From assembly GCF_014650875.1 (NCBI RefSeq), contig NZ_BMVU01000003.1:1-64000 (forward strand): a stretch of 64,000 nucleotides of DNA. The letters run 5' to 3'. The translations under genes were made by a program, and so were the position numbers. This DNA comes from Streptomyces minutiscleroticus (lineage in GTDB: Bacteria; Actinomycetota; Actinomycetes; Streptomycetales; Streptomycetaceae). The notes below the pieces were generated by a model. It worked only from the letters and a program-made list of their open reading frames with translations. It was not told the DNA's origin and ran no database searches. Below are positions 1 to 32,107 of the stretch, piece by piece. The stretch's first letter is position 1. Each line of letters starts with the position of its first letter.

Positions 1-718
1 CGTCCAGCAGGGCGTGCACCAGCAGGGGACTGCCCGCGGTCGCCCGGTGGTAGGCGCGGCCGACGTTGCCGGGCAGCACGCGGCCCGCCTGGGCGGCGAG
101 CAGTTCGCCGACGCCCTGTTCCGACAGGGGGGCGAGCCGTACGCGGTGGTGCGGCTGGCGGATCAGCTCCGCGTGGACACCGGTGCGCGCGGCGCCGGCC
201 CGTCCCTCCGTGGCGCACACGACGAGCACCTTGCGGAAACGGCTGCGGCGCAGCAGCTGGACCAGCACGGCGAGCGACGCCCGGTCCATCAGGTGGGCGT
301 CGTCGACGGCCACGACCAGGGAGCGCTCCCCGTCGGCGAGCCGCAGGAGGGCGTCGGCCGCCTCGTGTCCCACGGGCCCGAGAGCGGCTTTGCGCTTGTG
401 CACGTCGAGTCGGGGGAATTTCTCCTCGGCGCCCCCCGCAGGACGCGTGCCGTTACACGTCGCGTACGCCATGTCGCCGTCGGGGGTTAATTGCCGTATC
501 AGGCTCATCGGCCGGTCCTGATCGGCGGCGTTGGCCGTACCGGTCAGTATGCGGGTGCTCCCTCTGCCGAGCGTCGTCAGGAATTCATGAATGAGTTCGG
601 TCTTTCCGGAGCCGGGGCCGCCCGTGACGATCACGAGCCGGCCGTTTCCGCGGGCGCTCTCGTCGAACGCTTCGCTCAGGGTCCGCAGTTCTCTGGTGCG
701 GTCGAAAAGGCGCATCAT
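1..718 (-). CDS. LAL-type (large ATP-binding LuxR) transcriptional regulator, N-terminal part
   Basis: The first 239 residues are present and the gene runs off the left edge. A Walker A motif GGPGSGKT lies at residues 33-40, and a Walker B-like LVVAVDDAH at about 125 in an AAA ATPase domain. This is the typical N-terminus of LAL regulators, which carry a LuxR DNA-binding domain at the far C-terminus; that end is outside the window, so DNA binding is inferred. The start is the first of two adjacent ATG codons. Residue 77 is a TTA leucine codon (488-490), which in Streptomyces makes translation depend on the bldA tRNA. The gene is divergent from the PKS operon and is the likely pathway-specific activator. 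AAA ATPase family is clear; LAL subtype is probable. Confidence 0.8.
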   Translation of the reverse strand, partial: MMRLFDRTRELRTLSEAFDESARGNGRLVIVTGGPGSGKTELIHEFLTTLGRGSTRILTGTANAADQDRPMSLIRQLTPDGDMAYATCNGTRPAGGAEEKFPRLDVHKRKAALGPVGHEAADALLRLADGERSLVVAVDDAHLMDRASLAVLVQLLRRSRFRKVLVVCATEGRAGAARTGVHAELIRQPHHRVRLAPLSEQGVGELLAAQAGRVLPGNVGRAYHRATAGSPLLVHALLD

Positions 719-1097
719 GGTCCCCTGGTCCTGTTTCCCTGTGAGGTCGCGCCCCGTTTTCGTGTGTGACGTGGGGGGTGCGGTGCGACATGGTGTGGAG
801 GGCCCGTGCGGGGCCGGCGCCGCCGCTGGACGGCGGCGTCGGCCCGGTCGGGCCCCGGCGGGGCGGTGCCTGACGGGACGCGTTGGGGGAGACGGGACGC
901 GTCGGGCCGAAACCCTGGTCCGGGCCGGCGGTCCGGCCGTTCCGGCCCGTGCGAGGGCGCGTCCCGGGACGGGGCGTGCTCGTGCCGCCGCGGTGACTCC
1001 TCGCGCGCTCGCTCCTTCCGCCGGTGTGGTCAGAACGTGTGCCGTGGGAACGGCGACCCATCCTGGTGTTCCCCCGTTTTCCATCTGATGAAGACGG

Positions 1098-1117
1098 GCA
1101 CTGCTTCATTGCAGTGC
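1098..1117. repeat. Short inverted repeat, GCACTGC arms
   Basis: Arms GCACTGC (1098-1104) and GCAGTGC (1111-1117) are perfect complements around a 6-base centre. It sits in the AT-richer part of the LAL/PKS intergenic region and could be a regulator half-site pair. Chance occurrence is possible for 7-base arms. Confidence 0.35.
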
Positions 1118-1372
1118 GGTGCCGGTTCGTTTCCGTTCGGTAACCGCTGCTTCGCCCGGAATACATGTGCGGAGTGGATCCCGGTCAATTCCGCTGTAAT
1201 TCCATTCGGGCAGTTCGCGCTTTTATCGCCGGTCGGCGAAATCGGTCACCTGTTCATAGTGGGCAGAAAGGCTATCCGGCTGTTCCAATGTTGTCAACTG
1301 CACACTTGTGGCAGCCGGTTACTCCTTCAAGCCTCTCCCGCGGCACCCTTTCACATCCTATTGATTTACTGG

Positions 1373-1388
1373 TTTACCGGCCGGTAAA
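1373..1388. promoter_or_regulatory. Perfect 16-base palindrome, candidate operator
   Basis: TTTACCGGCCGGTAAA is perfectly self-complementary. It lies about 250 bases before the first PKS start, in the AT-richer promoter zone. A palindrome of this length and place fits a dimeric regulator site; which regulator binds is unknown. Confidence 0.5.
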
Positions 1389-1419
1389 GGGTGGCGGGCG
1401 AGTGTGACGCTCGCGACAT

Positions 1420-1447
1420 CGGGCACGAAGAAGCGTCTTCGTGCCCG
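1420..1447. repeat. 12-base inverted repeat (hairpin) in the PKS leader
   Basis: Arms 1420-1431 (CGGGCACGAAGA) and 1436-1447 (TCTTCGTGCCCG) are perfect complements around AGCG. A further CGGGCAC follows at 1450-1456. It may be an operator or an RNA stem in the 5' leader of the PKS transcript, since it lies about 190 bases before the start codon. There is no U-run after it, so a simple terminator is less likely. Confidence 0.5.
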
Positions 1448-1634
1448 TTCGGGCACCGCGCGCCGTGCTCCGGCCCCGGCGGGGCCCCGGGGCCCCTGGG
1501 GGCCGTAGGGGTATCGGGTGTCACCGCGATCTCCCTAGCCTCCGACAGCGGAGGGGGACAGCGGACCGGAACGCCGAGGGAGGCGGTCCGCACGACCGAG
1601 GCCCTCATTTCGATCTCGATCGGATGGCGCGCTG

Positions 1635-7105
<5,471 letters not shown>

Positions 7106-7106
<1 letters not shown>

Positions 7107-10100
7107 TGGAAGACCCGGCCACGGCGGACAAGCTCCGCGACTACCTCAAGCGGGCCACGACCGAGCTGGAGCGCAGCCGCCGCCGCGTACGGGAGCTGGA
7201 GGAGCAGGACCGCGAGCCCGTCGCCATCATCGGCATGGGCTGCCGCTACCCCGGCGGGGTGCGCACCCCCGAGGACCTGTGGCGCATCGTCGACGAGGGC
7301 GTCGACGTCGTCACCGAGTTCCCCACCGACCGAGGCTGGGACGTCGACGCGATCTACGACCCCGAGCCCGGCGCCCCCGGCAAGTCCTACGTGCGCCACG
7401 GCGGCTTCCTGCACGACGCCGCCGAGTGCGACCCGGCCTTCTTCGGCATCAGCCCCAAGGACGCGCCCGGCACCGACCCGCAGCAGCGGATGCTGCTCGA
7501 GGTCACCTGGGAGGCCTTCGAGCGGGCCGGCATCGACCCCACCACGGTGAAGGGCACCCCGACCGGCGTCTTCGTGGGCCTGATGCACCACGACTACGTC
7601 GGCGGCACCATCTCCGGCAGCATCGTCTCCGGCCGCATCGCCTACACCCTGGGCCTGGAGGGCCCGGCGGTCACCATGGACACCGCCTGCTCCTCCTCCC
7701 TGGTGGCGCTGCACCAGGCGATCCAGTCGCTGCGCAGGGGCGAGTGCTCCCTGGCGCTGGCGGGCGGCGCCGCCGTCATGGCGAGCCCCGAGATGTTCAT
7801 CGAGTTCAGCGAGCGCCGGGCGCTGTCGCCCGACGGCCGCTGCCACTCCTTCTCCGACGACGCCGCGGGCGCCGCCTGGGCCGAGGGTGCCGGCATGCTG
7901 CTGGTGGAGCGGCTGTCCGACGCCCTGCGCAACGGGCACGAGGTGCTGGCCGTGGTCCGCGGCTCCGCCGTCAACCAGGACGGCGCCTCCAACGGCCTGA
8001 CCGCGCCCAGCGGCCCGGCCCAGGTCCGCGTCATCCGGCAGGCCCTCGCCGACGCGCAGCTGGCCCCGCACCACATCGACGCGGTCGAGGCGCACGGCAC
8101 CGGCACCACCCTCGGCGACCCCATCGAGGCCCAGTCCGTCATCGCCGCCTACGGGCAGGACCGCCCGGAGGGCCGGCCGGTCTGGCTGGGGTCCATCAAG
8201 TCCAACATGGGCCACCCGCAGGCCGCGGCCGGCGTCGGCGCCGTCATCAAGACGGTCATGGCGATGCGCCACGGCGTCCTGCCCAGGACCCTGCACGTGG
8301 AGAAGCCCAGCACCGCCGTCGACTGGAGTGCGGGCGACGTAAGGCTGCTCACCGAGGCCCGCCCCTGGGACACCGACGGCCGCCCGCGCCGCGCCGGGGT
8401 GTCCTCCTTCGGCATCTCCGGCACCAACGCCCACACCATCCTGGAGGAGGCGCCGCCCGTCGAGGCCGCCCCGCCGGCGGAGCGCGCCGCGCTGCCCGTC
8501 GTGCCGTGGGTCCTGTCCGGCAAGGGCTCCGACGCCGTACGGCGGCAGGCGGAGCGGCTCCTGGCGGTCGCCGGCGACCTGGACCCGTACGACGTCGGGT
8601 ACTCGCTGACCACCACCCGCACCCTGTTCACCCACCGGGCCGCCGTCACCGGCCGCGACCGGGACGAGCTGCTGGCCGGCCTGCGCGCCGTCGCCGACGG
8701 CAGCCAGGCGGCCGTGACGGCCCCCGAACCGGGCCGGCTCGGCGTCCTCTTCTCCGGCCAGGGCTCGCAGCGGCCCGGCATGGGACGCACCCTGCACGCC
8801 GCGTTCCCGGTGTTCGCCGCCGCCCTCGACGAGATCTGCGCCGCGTTCGACGCCCACCTGGACCGGCCGCTGCGCGAGGTGATGTTCGAGGAGGCCGACC
8901 CGGCCTCCGCGGAGCTGAACCGGACCGTGTACACGCAGGCGGCCCTGTTCGCCTTCGAGACGGCCCTGTACCGGCTGCTCGAACACTGGGGCGTACGCCC
9001 CGACCTGCTCGCCGGGCACTCCATCGGCGAGGTGGTCGCCGCGCACGTCGCGGGCGTCCTGGACCTGGAGGACGCGGTCACCCTGGTGGCCGCCCGCGGC
9101 CGCCTCATGCAGGAGCTGCCGGCCGGCGGCGCGATGGTGTCCCTGCTGGCCGCCGAGGCCGAGGTCGCGCCGCTGCTCACCGACGGCGTCGACGTCGCGG
9201 CCGTCAACGGCCCGCGCGCGGTGGTCGTCTCCGGCGACGAGGAGGCCGTCCTCGCCGTCGCCGCGCGGGTGGAGAAGTCCACCCGGCTGAAGGTCTCGCA
9301 CGCCTTCCACTCCCACCGCATGGAGCCCATGCTGGAGCCGTTCCGCCAGGTGCTCGCGGGCCTCACCTTCCACGAGCCCGCCCTGCCGGTCGTCTCCAAC
9401 GTCACCGGTCGGATCGCCGACGAGCTCACCTCGCCCGAGTACTGGGTGCGCCACGTGCGCGAGGCCGTCCGCTTCCACGACGGCCTCACCTCCCTCGCCG
9501 CCGAGGGCGTCACCCGCTTCCTCGAGGTCGGCCCCGACGCGGTGCTCACCAACCTGGCGCAGGACGTGGTGCCGGACGCCGTCGGCACCCAGCGCCGCGA
9601 CCGCCCCGAGGACGCCGCCCTCGTCGACGCCCTGTGCCGGCTGCACCTGACCGGCACCGGACCCGACTGGCGCACCGTCTTCGCCGGCGGCCGCAGGGTC
9701 GACCTGCCCACCTACCCCTTCCGCCGGGACCGGCACTGGGAGGACGCCCCCGTCCTGCAGGCCGAGCGCTCGGCCGCGGCCCGCTCGGGCGGCGACGCGG
9801 CCGACCCGTTCTGGGAGCTGGTGCGCGCGCAGGACGTGAGCGGCGTCGCCGCCGTCCTCGGCGTCGAGGAGGAGACGTCCGTCGCCGCCGTGGTGCCCGC
9901 CCTGGCCTCCTGGCACGAGCAGAACCGGGCCAACGCCGCCGCGGACGCCTGGCGCTACCGGGTCGCGTGGGAGCCGCTGGCCCCCGCCGCCACGCCCGCG
10001 CTCGGCGGACGCTGGCTGGCCGTCGTGCCCGCCTCCGCGGTCAGCGACCCGTGGACCACGGCCGTCCTGAGCGGCCTCGCCGACCGGGGCCTGCACGTCG

Positions 10101-11857
10101 AGACCCTCATGGTGTCCGACACCGCGGACCGGGCGGAGTTCGCCGAGTCGCTCGGCGGGCGCGGCGCCGTCGACGGCGTCCTGTCCCTGCTGGCCCCGGC
10201 GACGGAACTCACCGCGACCGCCGCCCTCGTGCAGGCCCTCGGGGACGCCGGGACCGACGCCCCGCTGTGGTGCGTCACCCGGGACGCCGTCGCCCACGGC
10301 ACGACCGCCGCCGTCACCGGCCTCGACCAGGCGGGGGTGTGGGGCCTCGGCCGGGTCGCCGCCCTCGAGCACCCCGACCGCTGGGGCGGACTGGTGGACC
10401 TGCCCGCCGAGGTCGGGCCGCAGAGCGTCGCCCGGCTGGCCGCGCTGCTCGGCGACCCGGGCGGCGAGGACCAGGTCGTCGTCCGCGAGTCCGGCGCCTA
10501 CGGCCGGCGCCTGGAGCACGCCCCCGCCCGCGCGGGCGCGCCGTGGAAGCCGTCCGGCACGGTGCTGGTCACCGGCGCCACCGGCGCGGTCGGCACCGCC
10601 GTCGCCCGCCGGCTCGCCGCCGAGGGCGCCGACCACCTGCTGCTGGTCTCCCGCCGCGGCGCGGACGCGCCCGGGGCGGCGGACCTGCGCGCGGAGCTGA
10701 CCGCCGCGGGCACCCGGGTCACCCTCGCCGCCTGCGACGTCGCCGACCGCGCCGAACTGGCCGCGCTGCTGGACTCCGTACCGGCGGAGCACCCCCTGAC
10801 CGCCGTGCTGCACCTGGCAGGCGTCCTCGACGACGGCGTCCTGGACGCGCTCACCCCCGACCGGTTCGCCAAGGTCCTCGCGCCCAAGGCGGACGCCGCC
10901 CGCACCCTGCACGAACTCACCGCGGACCTGGACCTGTCGGCGTTCGTGCTGTTCTCCTCCCTGACCGCCACCGTCGGCGGCGCGGGCCAGGCCAACTACG
11001 CCGCGGCCAACGCCTTCCTCGACGCCCTCGCCGAGCACCGGCGCGCGGCCGGACTGCCCGCCACCTCGGTGGCGTGGGGCCCCTGGGGCGGCGAGGGCAT
11101 GGCGGCGCACGGCTCGGTGCGCTCGGCGGCCCGCGCGATGGGCATGTCCCTCCTCGACCCCGACCGCGCCCTCACCGCGCTGCACCGCGCCCTGGAGAGC
11201 GGCGACACCACCGTCACCGTCGCCGACGTCGACTGGTCGGTGTTCGCGCCCGCGTTCACCGCGACCCGGCCCAGCCCCCTGCTGTCCGCGCTGCCCGAGG
11301 CGCGCCCCGGTACGGGCGGGCAGGCCGCGCAGGCAGAGACCGACGGCTTCGCGCAGAGGCTCGCCGGGCTGACCGGCGGGGAGCGCGAACGCGCCCTGGT
11401 GGACCTGGTGTGCGGGCAGGCCGCCGCCGTCCTCGGCTACGGCGGAGCCGACGCGGTCGAGCCCACCACCGCCTTCCGCGACCTGGGCTTCGACTCGCTC
11501 ACCTCGGTCGACCTGCGCAACCGCATCAGCACCGCCGCCGGGGTGGCGCTGCCGGCCACGCTCATCTTCGACTACGCCACCCCCGCCGCCCTCGCCAAGC
11601 ACCTGGGCACCGAACTCGCGGGCGCCGACACCTCCGTGGACTCCGTCCTCGCCGAACTGGACCGGGTCGCGGCCCGGCTCGGCGGCCTGACCGCCGAGGA
11701 CATCGAGCAGGGCCGGATCACCACCCGCCTGCAGACCCTGCTCAACGACCTGAACAAGACCCTCGGCCAGGACGACGGCGCCGTCACGGGCCGCCTGGAG
11801 GACGCCTCCGCGGACGACGTCTTCGCCTTCATCGACAACGAACTCGGCTCGGCGTGA
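7106..11857 (+). CDS. Type I modular PKS, second module (KS-AT-KR-ACP)
   Basis: 1583 residues. A docking coiled coil (1-35) precedes KS (Cys195 in TACSSS), AT (Ser639 in GHSIGE; HAFHSH, malonyl type), KR (TGATGAVG near 1157, AGVLDDGVL giving a B-type LDD signature, QANYAAAN) and ACP (Ser1464). No DH is present: after the AT the chain passes through a short linker directly into the KR structural half. The product of this module should therefore keep a beta-hydroxyl, the only one in the chain. The C-terminal docking segment ([11 protein letters not shown]) resembles that of the preceding PKS. Start ATG overlaps the previous stop by one base, indicating translational coupling. Confidence 0.95.
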
Positions 11858-11924
11858 CCCAGCCCTCCCACGGCACCCCGGCCCGACCGCAGTCCACCTC
11901 TTCGCACAGGAGTGGCGACACCCG

Positions 11925-27383
<15,459 letters not shown>

Positions 27384-27397
27384 CAAGGGAGAGGACC

Positions 27398-30300
27398 ATG
27401 GCCGAGCCGGAGAAGCCGGACAGCAGGATGGTGGAGGCGCTGCGCGCCTCGCTGAAGGAGATCGAGCGGCTGCGGGAACGCAACCGCGCCCTGACCGCCG
27501 AGGCCCGCGAGCCCGTCGCGATCGTGGGCATGGCCTGCCGCTACCCGGGCGGCGTCCGCTCGCCCGAGGACCTGTGGCGCCTCGTCGCGGACGGCGGCGA
27601 GGGCATCACCCCCTTCCCCGACGACCGGGGCTGGGACCCGGACCTGTACGACCCGACGCCGGGCACGCCGGGCCGCTCCTACACCGGGGAGGGCGGGTTC
27701 CTGCACGACGCGGGCGACTTCGACGCCGCCTTCTTCGGCATCTCGCCCCACGAGGCCCTCGTCATGGACCCGCAGCAGCGGCTGCTGCTGGAGGGCTCCT
27801 GGGAGGCGCTGGAGGACGCGGGCATCGACCCGGTGTCGCTGCGCGGCAGCCGCACCGGGGTGTTCGCGGGCGTCATGTACCACGACTACTTCGGCAGCTT
27901 CGGCTCCGGCAGCATCGTCTCCGGCCGCGTGGCCTACACGCTCGGCCTGGAGGGGCCGACGCTGTCGGTCGACACCGCCTGCTCCTCGTCGCTGGTGACC
28001 CTGCACCTGGCCGCCCAGTCCCTGCGCCAGGGCGAGTGCACGCTCGCGCTGGCCGGGGGAGTGACGGTGATGGCCTCGCCGGGCACCTACGTGGAGTTCA
28101 GCCGGCAGGGCGCGCTCTCCCCGGACGGCCGCTGCCGTGCCTTCGCCGACGACGCCGACGGCACCGGGTTCTCCGAGGGCCTGGGCGTGCTGGTCCTGGA
28201 GCGGCTGAGCGACGCCCGGCGCCTGGGGCACCGGGTGCTGGCGGTGCTGCGGGGCTCGGCGGTGAACCAGGACGGCGCCTCCAACGGCCTGACCGCGCCG
28301 AACGGCCCGTCCCAGCAGCGGGTGATCCGCCAGGCCCTGGCGGCGGCGCGGCTGGCGGCGGGCGACGTCGACGTGGTGGAGGCGCACGGCACGGGGACGA
28401 CCCTGGGCGATCCGATCGAGGCGCAGGCGCTGCTGGCGACGTACGGGCAGGACCGGCCCGAGGACACCCCGCTGTGGCTGGGGTCGGTGAAGTCCAACAT
28501 CGGCCACACCCAGGCCGCCGCGGGTGTCGCCGGTGTGATCAAGATGGTGATGGCGATGCGGCACGGGGTCCTGCCGCGGACGCTGCACGTGGACGAGCCG
28601 TCGACCAAGGTGGACTGGGAGGCGGGACAGGTACGGCTGCTGACGCAGGAGCAGGAGTGGCCGCGGGCCGGGCGCCCGCGCCGGGCCGGCGTGTCCTCCT
28701 TCGGCATCAGCGGCACCAACGCCCACGCGATCGTCGAGGAGGCGCCCGCCGACGAGGAGCCCGTGGCGGACACGGAACCGGACGCCCCCGCGGTCGTGTG
28801 GCCCCTGTCGGCCCGTTCCGCACGGGCCCTGCCCGCGCAGGCCGAGCGGCTGCACGCCTTCCTGGCGGACCGCCCGGAGTGGCGGCCCACCGCCGTCGCC
28901 CGCGCCCTGGGCACCCGGCGCGCCGTGTTCGAGCACCGGGCCGCCGTGACCGGCGCCGACCGGGAGCAGCTCCTGGCGGGGCTGCGCGCCCTCGCCGCGG
29001 GGGAGCCCGCACCCACCGCCGTCACCGGACGGGCGCGCACCGGGGGCCGTACGGCGTTCCTGTTCACCGGCCAGGGCGCCCAGCGCCTCGGCATGGGGCT
29101 CGAACTGCGTGCCCGCTACCCGGTGTTCGCCGAGACCTTCGACGAGATCGACGCCCGCACGGGCCTGGACCTCGCGGGGGTCCTCGCGGGCGACGACGCG
29201 GAGGCCGTGCACCGCACCCAGTACGCGCAGGCGGCCCTGTTCGCCTTCGAGGTGGCGCTGTTCCGGCTCCTGGAGTCCTTCGGGATCCGGCCGGACGTGC
29301 TGGCCGGGCACTCGATCGGGGAGCTGGCCGCCGCCCATGCGGCGGGCGTGCTCGACCTGGCGGACGCGTGCACCCTGGTCACCGCCCGCGGCCGGCTCAT
29401 GCAGGCGCTTCCCGAGGGCGGCGCGATGGTCGCCGTACGGGCGGCCGAGGACGAGGTGCGGCCGCTGCTGGACGAGCGGGTCGGACTCGCCGCGGTCAAC
29501 GGCCCGGACTCCGTGGTCCTCTCGGGGGAGCGGGACGCGGTGCTCGCCGCCGCCAAGGGCTTCGCCAGGACCAGGCGGCTCAGCGTCTCGCACGCCTTCC
29601 ACTCGCCGCTGATGGACGGCATGCTCGACGCGTTCCGCACCGTGGCCGAGGGGCTGGCCTTCCACGAGCCGCGTATTCCTGTGGTGTCCGCGCTCACCGG
29701 GCGCCCCGCCTCCGGCGAGGAGCTGCGCGACCCGGAGCACTGGGTGCGCCACGTCAGGGAGACGGTGCGGTTCGCCGACGCCGTGGCCGCCCTCGCCGGC
29801 TCCGGGACCACCCGCTACGTCGAACTCGGCCCCGACGCCGTCCTGACCGGCCTCGCCCGCGAGTGCGCGGGCCCCGACGGCACGGCCTTCGTGGCCCTCG
29901 GCCGGCGCAAGGGCGGCGAAGCCGCCACGCTCCTGTCCGGCCTCGCCCAGCTGTACACCGAGGGTCTCGCCCCCGACTGGGCGGCGCTGTTCCCCGGCAC
30001 GGCCCGCGCCGAGCTGCCCACCTACGCGTTCCGGCACGAGCGGTACTGGATGGGCGCGGACGCGGCCCTCACCGCGGCCCCGCTCGCCGGCCCGTCGGCC
30101 GCCGCCCCGCCCGGACCCGCGGACGACGGGCCGCTGCTGGAGCGGCTGGCCGCGGCCCCCAGGGCCGAGCGCGAGGCGGCGCTGACCGAGGTGGTGCGGG
30201 CCCAGGCCGCCGCGGTCCTCGGCCACGCGGGCCCGGAGGAGATCGAACCCGACGCCCGCTTCCTGGAGATCGGCATGGACTCGGTCTCCGCGGCCGAACT

Positions 30301-31267
30301 GCGCGGCGCCCTGGGCCGGGTGCTGGGCACCCCCCTGCCCGCCGGCGCCGTCTTCGACCACCCCACCCCGGCCGCGCTCGCCGCCCACCTGGGGGCGCTG
30401 CCCGCCGCGGGCGGTGCGCCGGCGGCGGGCGGGGACGACGACGTCGAGTCGGTCGGCGGACTGGTGCGGCGCGCCGCGGCCGAGGGGCGGATGGCGCAGG
30501 CCATCGAGCTGCTGCGGAACGTCGCCGGCATCCTGCCCGGCTTCGACTCGGCGGCCGGACTCGGCACCGTGCCCGACCCGGTGCGGCTGGCCACGGGCGA
30601 CGCCGCGCCGCGGCTGGTCTGCCTGCCCTCGCCGATGGCGCTCGGCGGCGCCCACCAGTACGCCCGCTTCGCCCGGCACTTCCAGGGCCGCCGCGACGTC
30701 CTGGTGCCCGCGGTGCCCGGCTTCGCCCCCGGCGAGGCGCTGCCCCTCTCGGTGGACGCGGTGGTCGAGGTGGTCGTCGAGGGCATCCGCCGGGCCTGCC
30801 CGGACGAGCGGCCGTACGTGCTCCTCGGGTACTCCTCCGGCGGCCAGTTCGCCCACGCCGCGGCCGAGATCATGGAGAAGGCCGGCCGTCCGGCCGCCGG
30901 TGTGGTGCTGCTGGACACCTATCTGCCCGGCGACGACGGCAAGGACGGGCTGTGGCGGCAGATGTTCGACGGCATGCTGGACCGCGAGTCCTCCCTCGGG
31001 GGCTTCGGCACCGCGCGCCTCGCCGCGATGAGCCGGTACAGCGACCTGATCCAGCACTGCCTGCCGGGCGCCCTGTCCGCGCCGGTGCTGTTCGTGCGGC
31101 CCGGCGAGTCGTTCGCCACCGGCGCCGACGACTGGCGGGCCACCTGGGCCGGCGAGCACGACCTCGCCGAGGTGCCCGGTACCCACTTCACGATCCTGGA
31201 GGATTTCGCGGTGGCCACCGCCGAGGCGGTGGACGAGTGGATCACCACCGCCGTCACCACGGACTGA
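27398..31267 (+). CDS. Type I modular PKS, terminal module (KS-AT-ACP-TE)
   Basis: 1289 residues. A docking helix with [13 protein letters not shown] is followed by KS (Cys195), AT (Ser639; HAFHSP, malonyl type), ACP (Ser962 in GMDSVS) and a thioesterase (Ser1146 in GYSSG; LLDTYLP Asp; GTHF His). No KR, DH or ER is present, so the last extension leaves a beta-ketone and the TE releases a beta-keto acid or a lactone through a hydroxyl placed earlier. AAGGGAGAGG just before the ATG is a good ribosome site. About 325 bases of its KS are almost identical to the KS of the methylmalonyl module (see findings). Confidence 0.95.
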   Translation: MAEPEKPDSRMVEALRASLKEIERLRERNRALTAEAREPVAIVGMACRYPGGVRSPEDLWRLVADGGEGITPFPDDRGWDPDLYDPTPGTPGRSYTGEGGFLHDAGDFDAAFFGISPHEALVMDPQQRLLLEGSWEALEDAGIDPVSLRGSRTGVFAGVMYHDYFGSFGSGSIVSGRVAYTLGLEGPTLSVDTACSSSLVTLHLAAQSLRQGECTLALAGGVTVMASPGTYVEFSRQGALSPDGRCRAFADDADGTGFSEGLGVLVLERLSDARRLGHRVLAVLRGSAVNQDGASNGLTAPNGPSQQRVIRQALAAARLAAGDVDVVEAHGTGTTLGDPIEAQALLATYGQDRPEDTPLWLGSVKSNIGHTQAAAGVAGVIKMVMAMRHGVLPRTLHVDEPSTKVDWEAGQVRLLTQEQEWPRAGRPRRAGVSSFGISGTNAHAIVEEAPADEEPVADTEPDAPAVVWPLSARSARALPAQAERLHAFLADRPEWRPTAVARALGTRRAVFEHRAAVTGADREQLLAGLRALAAGEPAPTAVTGRARTGGRTAFLFTGQGAQRLGMGLELRARYPVFAETFDEIDARTGLDLAGVLAGDDAEAVHRTQYAQAALFAFEVALFRLLESFGIRPDVLAGHSIGELAAAHAAGVLDLADACTLVTARGRLMQALPEGGAMVAVRAAEDEVRPLLDERVGLAAVNGPDSVVLSGERDAVLAAAKGFARTRRLSVSHAFHSPLMDGMLDAFRTVAEGLAFHEPRIPVVSALTGRPASGEELRDPEHWVRHVRETVRFADAVAALAGSGTTRYVELGPDAVLTGLARECAGPDGTAFVALGRRKGGEAATLLSGLAQLYTEGLAPDWAALFPGTARAELPTYAFRHERYWMGADAALTAAPLAGPSAAAPPGPADDGPLLERLAAAPRAEREAALTEVVRAQAAAVLGHAGPEEIEPDARFLEIGMDSVSAAELRGALGRVLGTPLPAGAVFDHPTPAALAAHLGALPAAGGAPAAGGDDDVESVGGLVRRAAAEGRMAQAIELLRNVAGILPGFDSAAGLGTVPDPVRLATGDAAPRLVCLPSPMALGGAHQYARFARHFQGRRDVLVPAVPGFAPGEALPLSVDAVVEVVVEGIRRACPDERPYVLLGYSSGGQFAHAAAEIMEKAGRPAAGVVLLDTYLPGDDGKDGLWRQMFDGMLDRESSLGGFGTARLAAMSRYSDLIQHCLPGALSAPVLFVRPGESFATGADDWRATWAGEHDLAEVPGTHFTILEDFAVATAEAVDEWITTAVTTD
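28403..28727. repeat. KS segment duplicated from the methylmalonyl module (copy 2)
   Basis: Partner of 17958-18282 with one mismatch. It covers the KS C-terminal half through the conserved [11 protein letters not shown] motif and ends abruptly on both sides, as expected for a gene-conversion tract. Confidence 0.85.
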
Positions 31268-31312
31268 CCGAAAAAGACGGGCGAATACATACAGCGGAGC
31301 GACGCACCGCGA

Positions 31313-31350
31313 GGCGCGGCGGCCGAAGGGCCGCCGGCGCCCCGCGCTTT
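31313..31350. terminator. Hairpin between convergent PKS and PqqD-like genes
   Basis: Arms GGCGGCC (31318-31324) and GGCCGCC (31329-31335) pair around GAAG. The stem extends outward with one bulge (GGCGC with GCGCC) and is followed by GCGCTTTCTT. It lies between the PKS stop and the stop of the facing gene, so it can serve as a two-way terminator. Confidence 0.6.
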
Positions 31351-31352
31351 CT

Positions 31353-31604
31353 TCACGCGTCGGCCTCACGGAAATGCGCCGACCATGCTTCGATATCGCA
31401 CCGGATACTGTCCGGATCGACACCTAATTGCGCGGCGATTTCCTCCGCGGCCAATGTCGGTTGCCAATCGCTGCGCTGGAGGGCGAGCCACATCGTCGTG
31501 CCGCGCGGGCCGCACCGGTGCCGCTTGCCCGTACGCGGGGAGAACAGCTCCAGGTACCCGTCCGGCAGTACCCGCGCGACCAGCTCCCGGTCATGCCGCA
31601 TCAT
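31353..31604 (-). CDS. Small PqqD-like (RRE-fold) protein
   Basis: 83 residues. The N-terminal half predicts short beta strands (ARVLPDGYLELFSP) and the C-terminal half helices (EEIAAQLGVDPDSIRCDIEAW), the pattern of PqqD-type peptide chaperones and RiPP recognition elements. The start was chosen at the ATG pair 31604/31601, because GGAGG stands 8 bases upstream; a longer reading exists but lacks such a site. It faces the PKS operon and is divergent from the ABC exporter. PqqD relatives bind a peptide substrate and hand it to an enzyme; here no peptide precursor is visible, so the role is unknown. Family assignment is by pattern only and moderately sure. Confidence 0.5.
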   Translation of the reverse strand: MMRHDRELVARVLPDGYLELFSPRTGKRHRCGPRGTTMWLALQRSDWQPTLAAEEIAAQLGVDPDSIRCDIEAWSAHFREADA

Positions 31605-32107
31605 GCTCCGAACCTCCGTGTTCTTCCGGTGTGACCTGCGGCGGGACATGTGCTGCCGTTATCCGCCGGACCGGCGGACGATCGTGCCGGACACCGCGTG
31701 TCACCCGGTGCTCCCGTTCGGCCCTGAGAAGGCCGGCTGTCCTGGCCACAGGAATTCCCATCACTCGGAGGTTCTTCTGACACCTCGACGTTACCGGTCG
31801 CGGCGTGTGATGGCACTGACACTGACAGGAATTCACGGGGTGGCTTCAGCTATGCCTACCGGGGTGGTGCCGTATGCCGGACGAAGGGAATGTTTCTCAC
31901 CCTTGACAGACCGTGCGCGGCGGCTTCTCGGAAACATCGCCGATACCGCCCCGCAAACCGCTCGCGGCCACCATGTCCCTGCCGTGCCGAGGTGGAGAAA
32001 GTTCTACCTCGCATCGGCCTGGCAGTGCCAATGTGCCGGAGCCGCGACCTTCCTAACCTGGTCCGCAGACACCGCGTAAGAAGCGCGTATCTCATGGGGA
32101 GCCCGCA
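31605..32107. promoter_or_regulatory. Divergent intergenic region before the ABC exporter
   Basis: About 500 bases separate the PqqD-like gene from the exporter. Base composition is more AT-rich than in the genes. TTGACA at 31903-31908 matches a -35 box, but no good -10 follows at the right spacing. No gene was supported on either strand. Confidence 0.4.

Larger units (their letters stand above)
719..1634. promoter_or_regulatory. Divergent regulatory region between LAL regulator and PKS operon
   Basis: This 916-base gap has no convincing gene. Its right half (about 1080-1400) is much richer in A and T than its surroundings, as expected for promoters. It contains a perfect 16-base palindrome at 1373-1388, a hairpin with 12-base arms at 1420-1447 and a short inverted repeat at 1098-1117. 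A possible minus-strand promoter for the LAL gene is TTGACC (1188-1183), 17 bases, then TGTATT (1165-1160); this is a weak match. Confidence 0.6.

Noticed and set aside
31591..31836. Small minus-strand frame with Cys and His (CQCQCHH) near the PqqD-like gene, as a possible peptide precursor
   Set aside because: No ribosome site, no leader/core layout, and it overlaps the start of the better supported PqqD-like gene.
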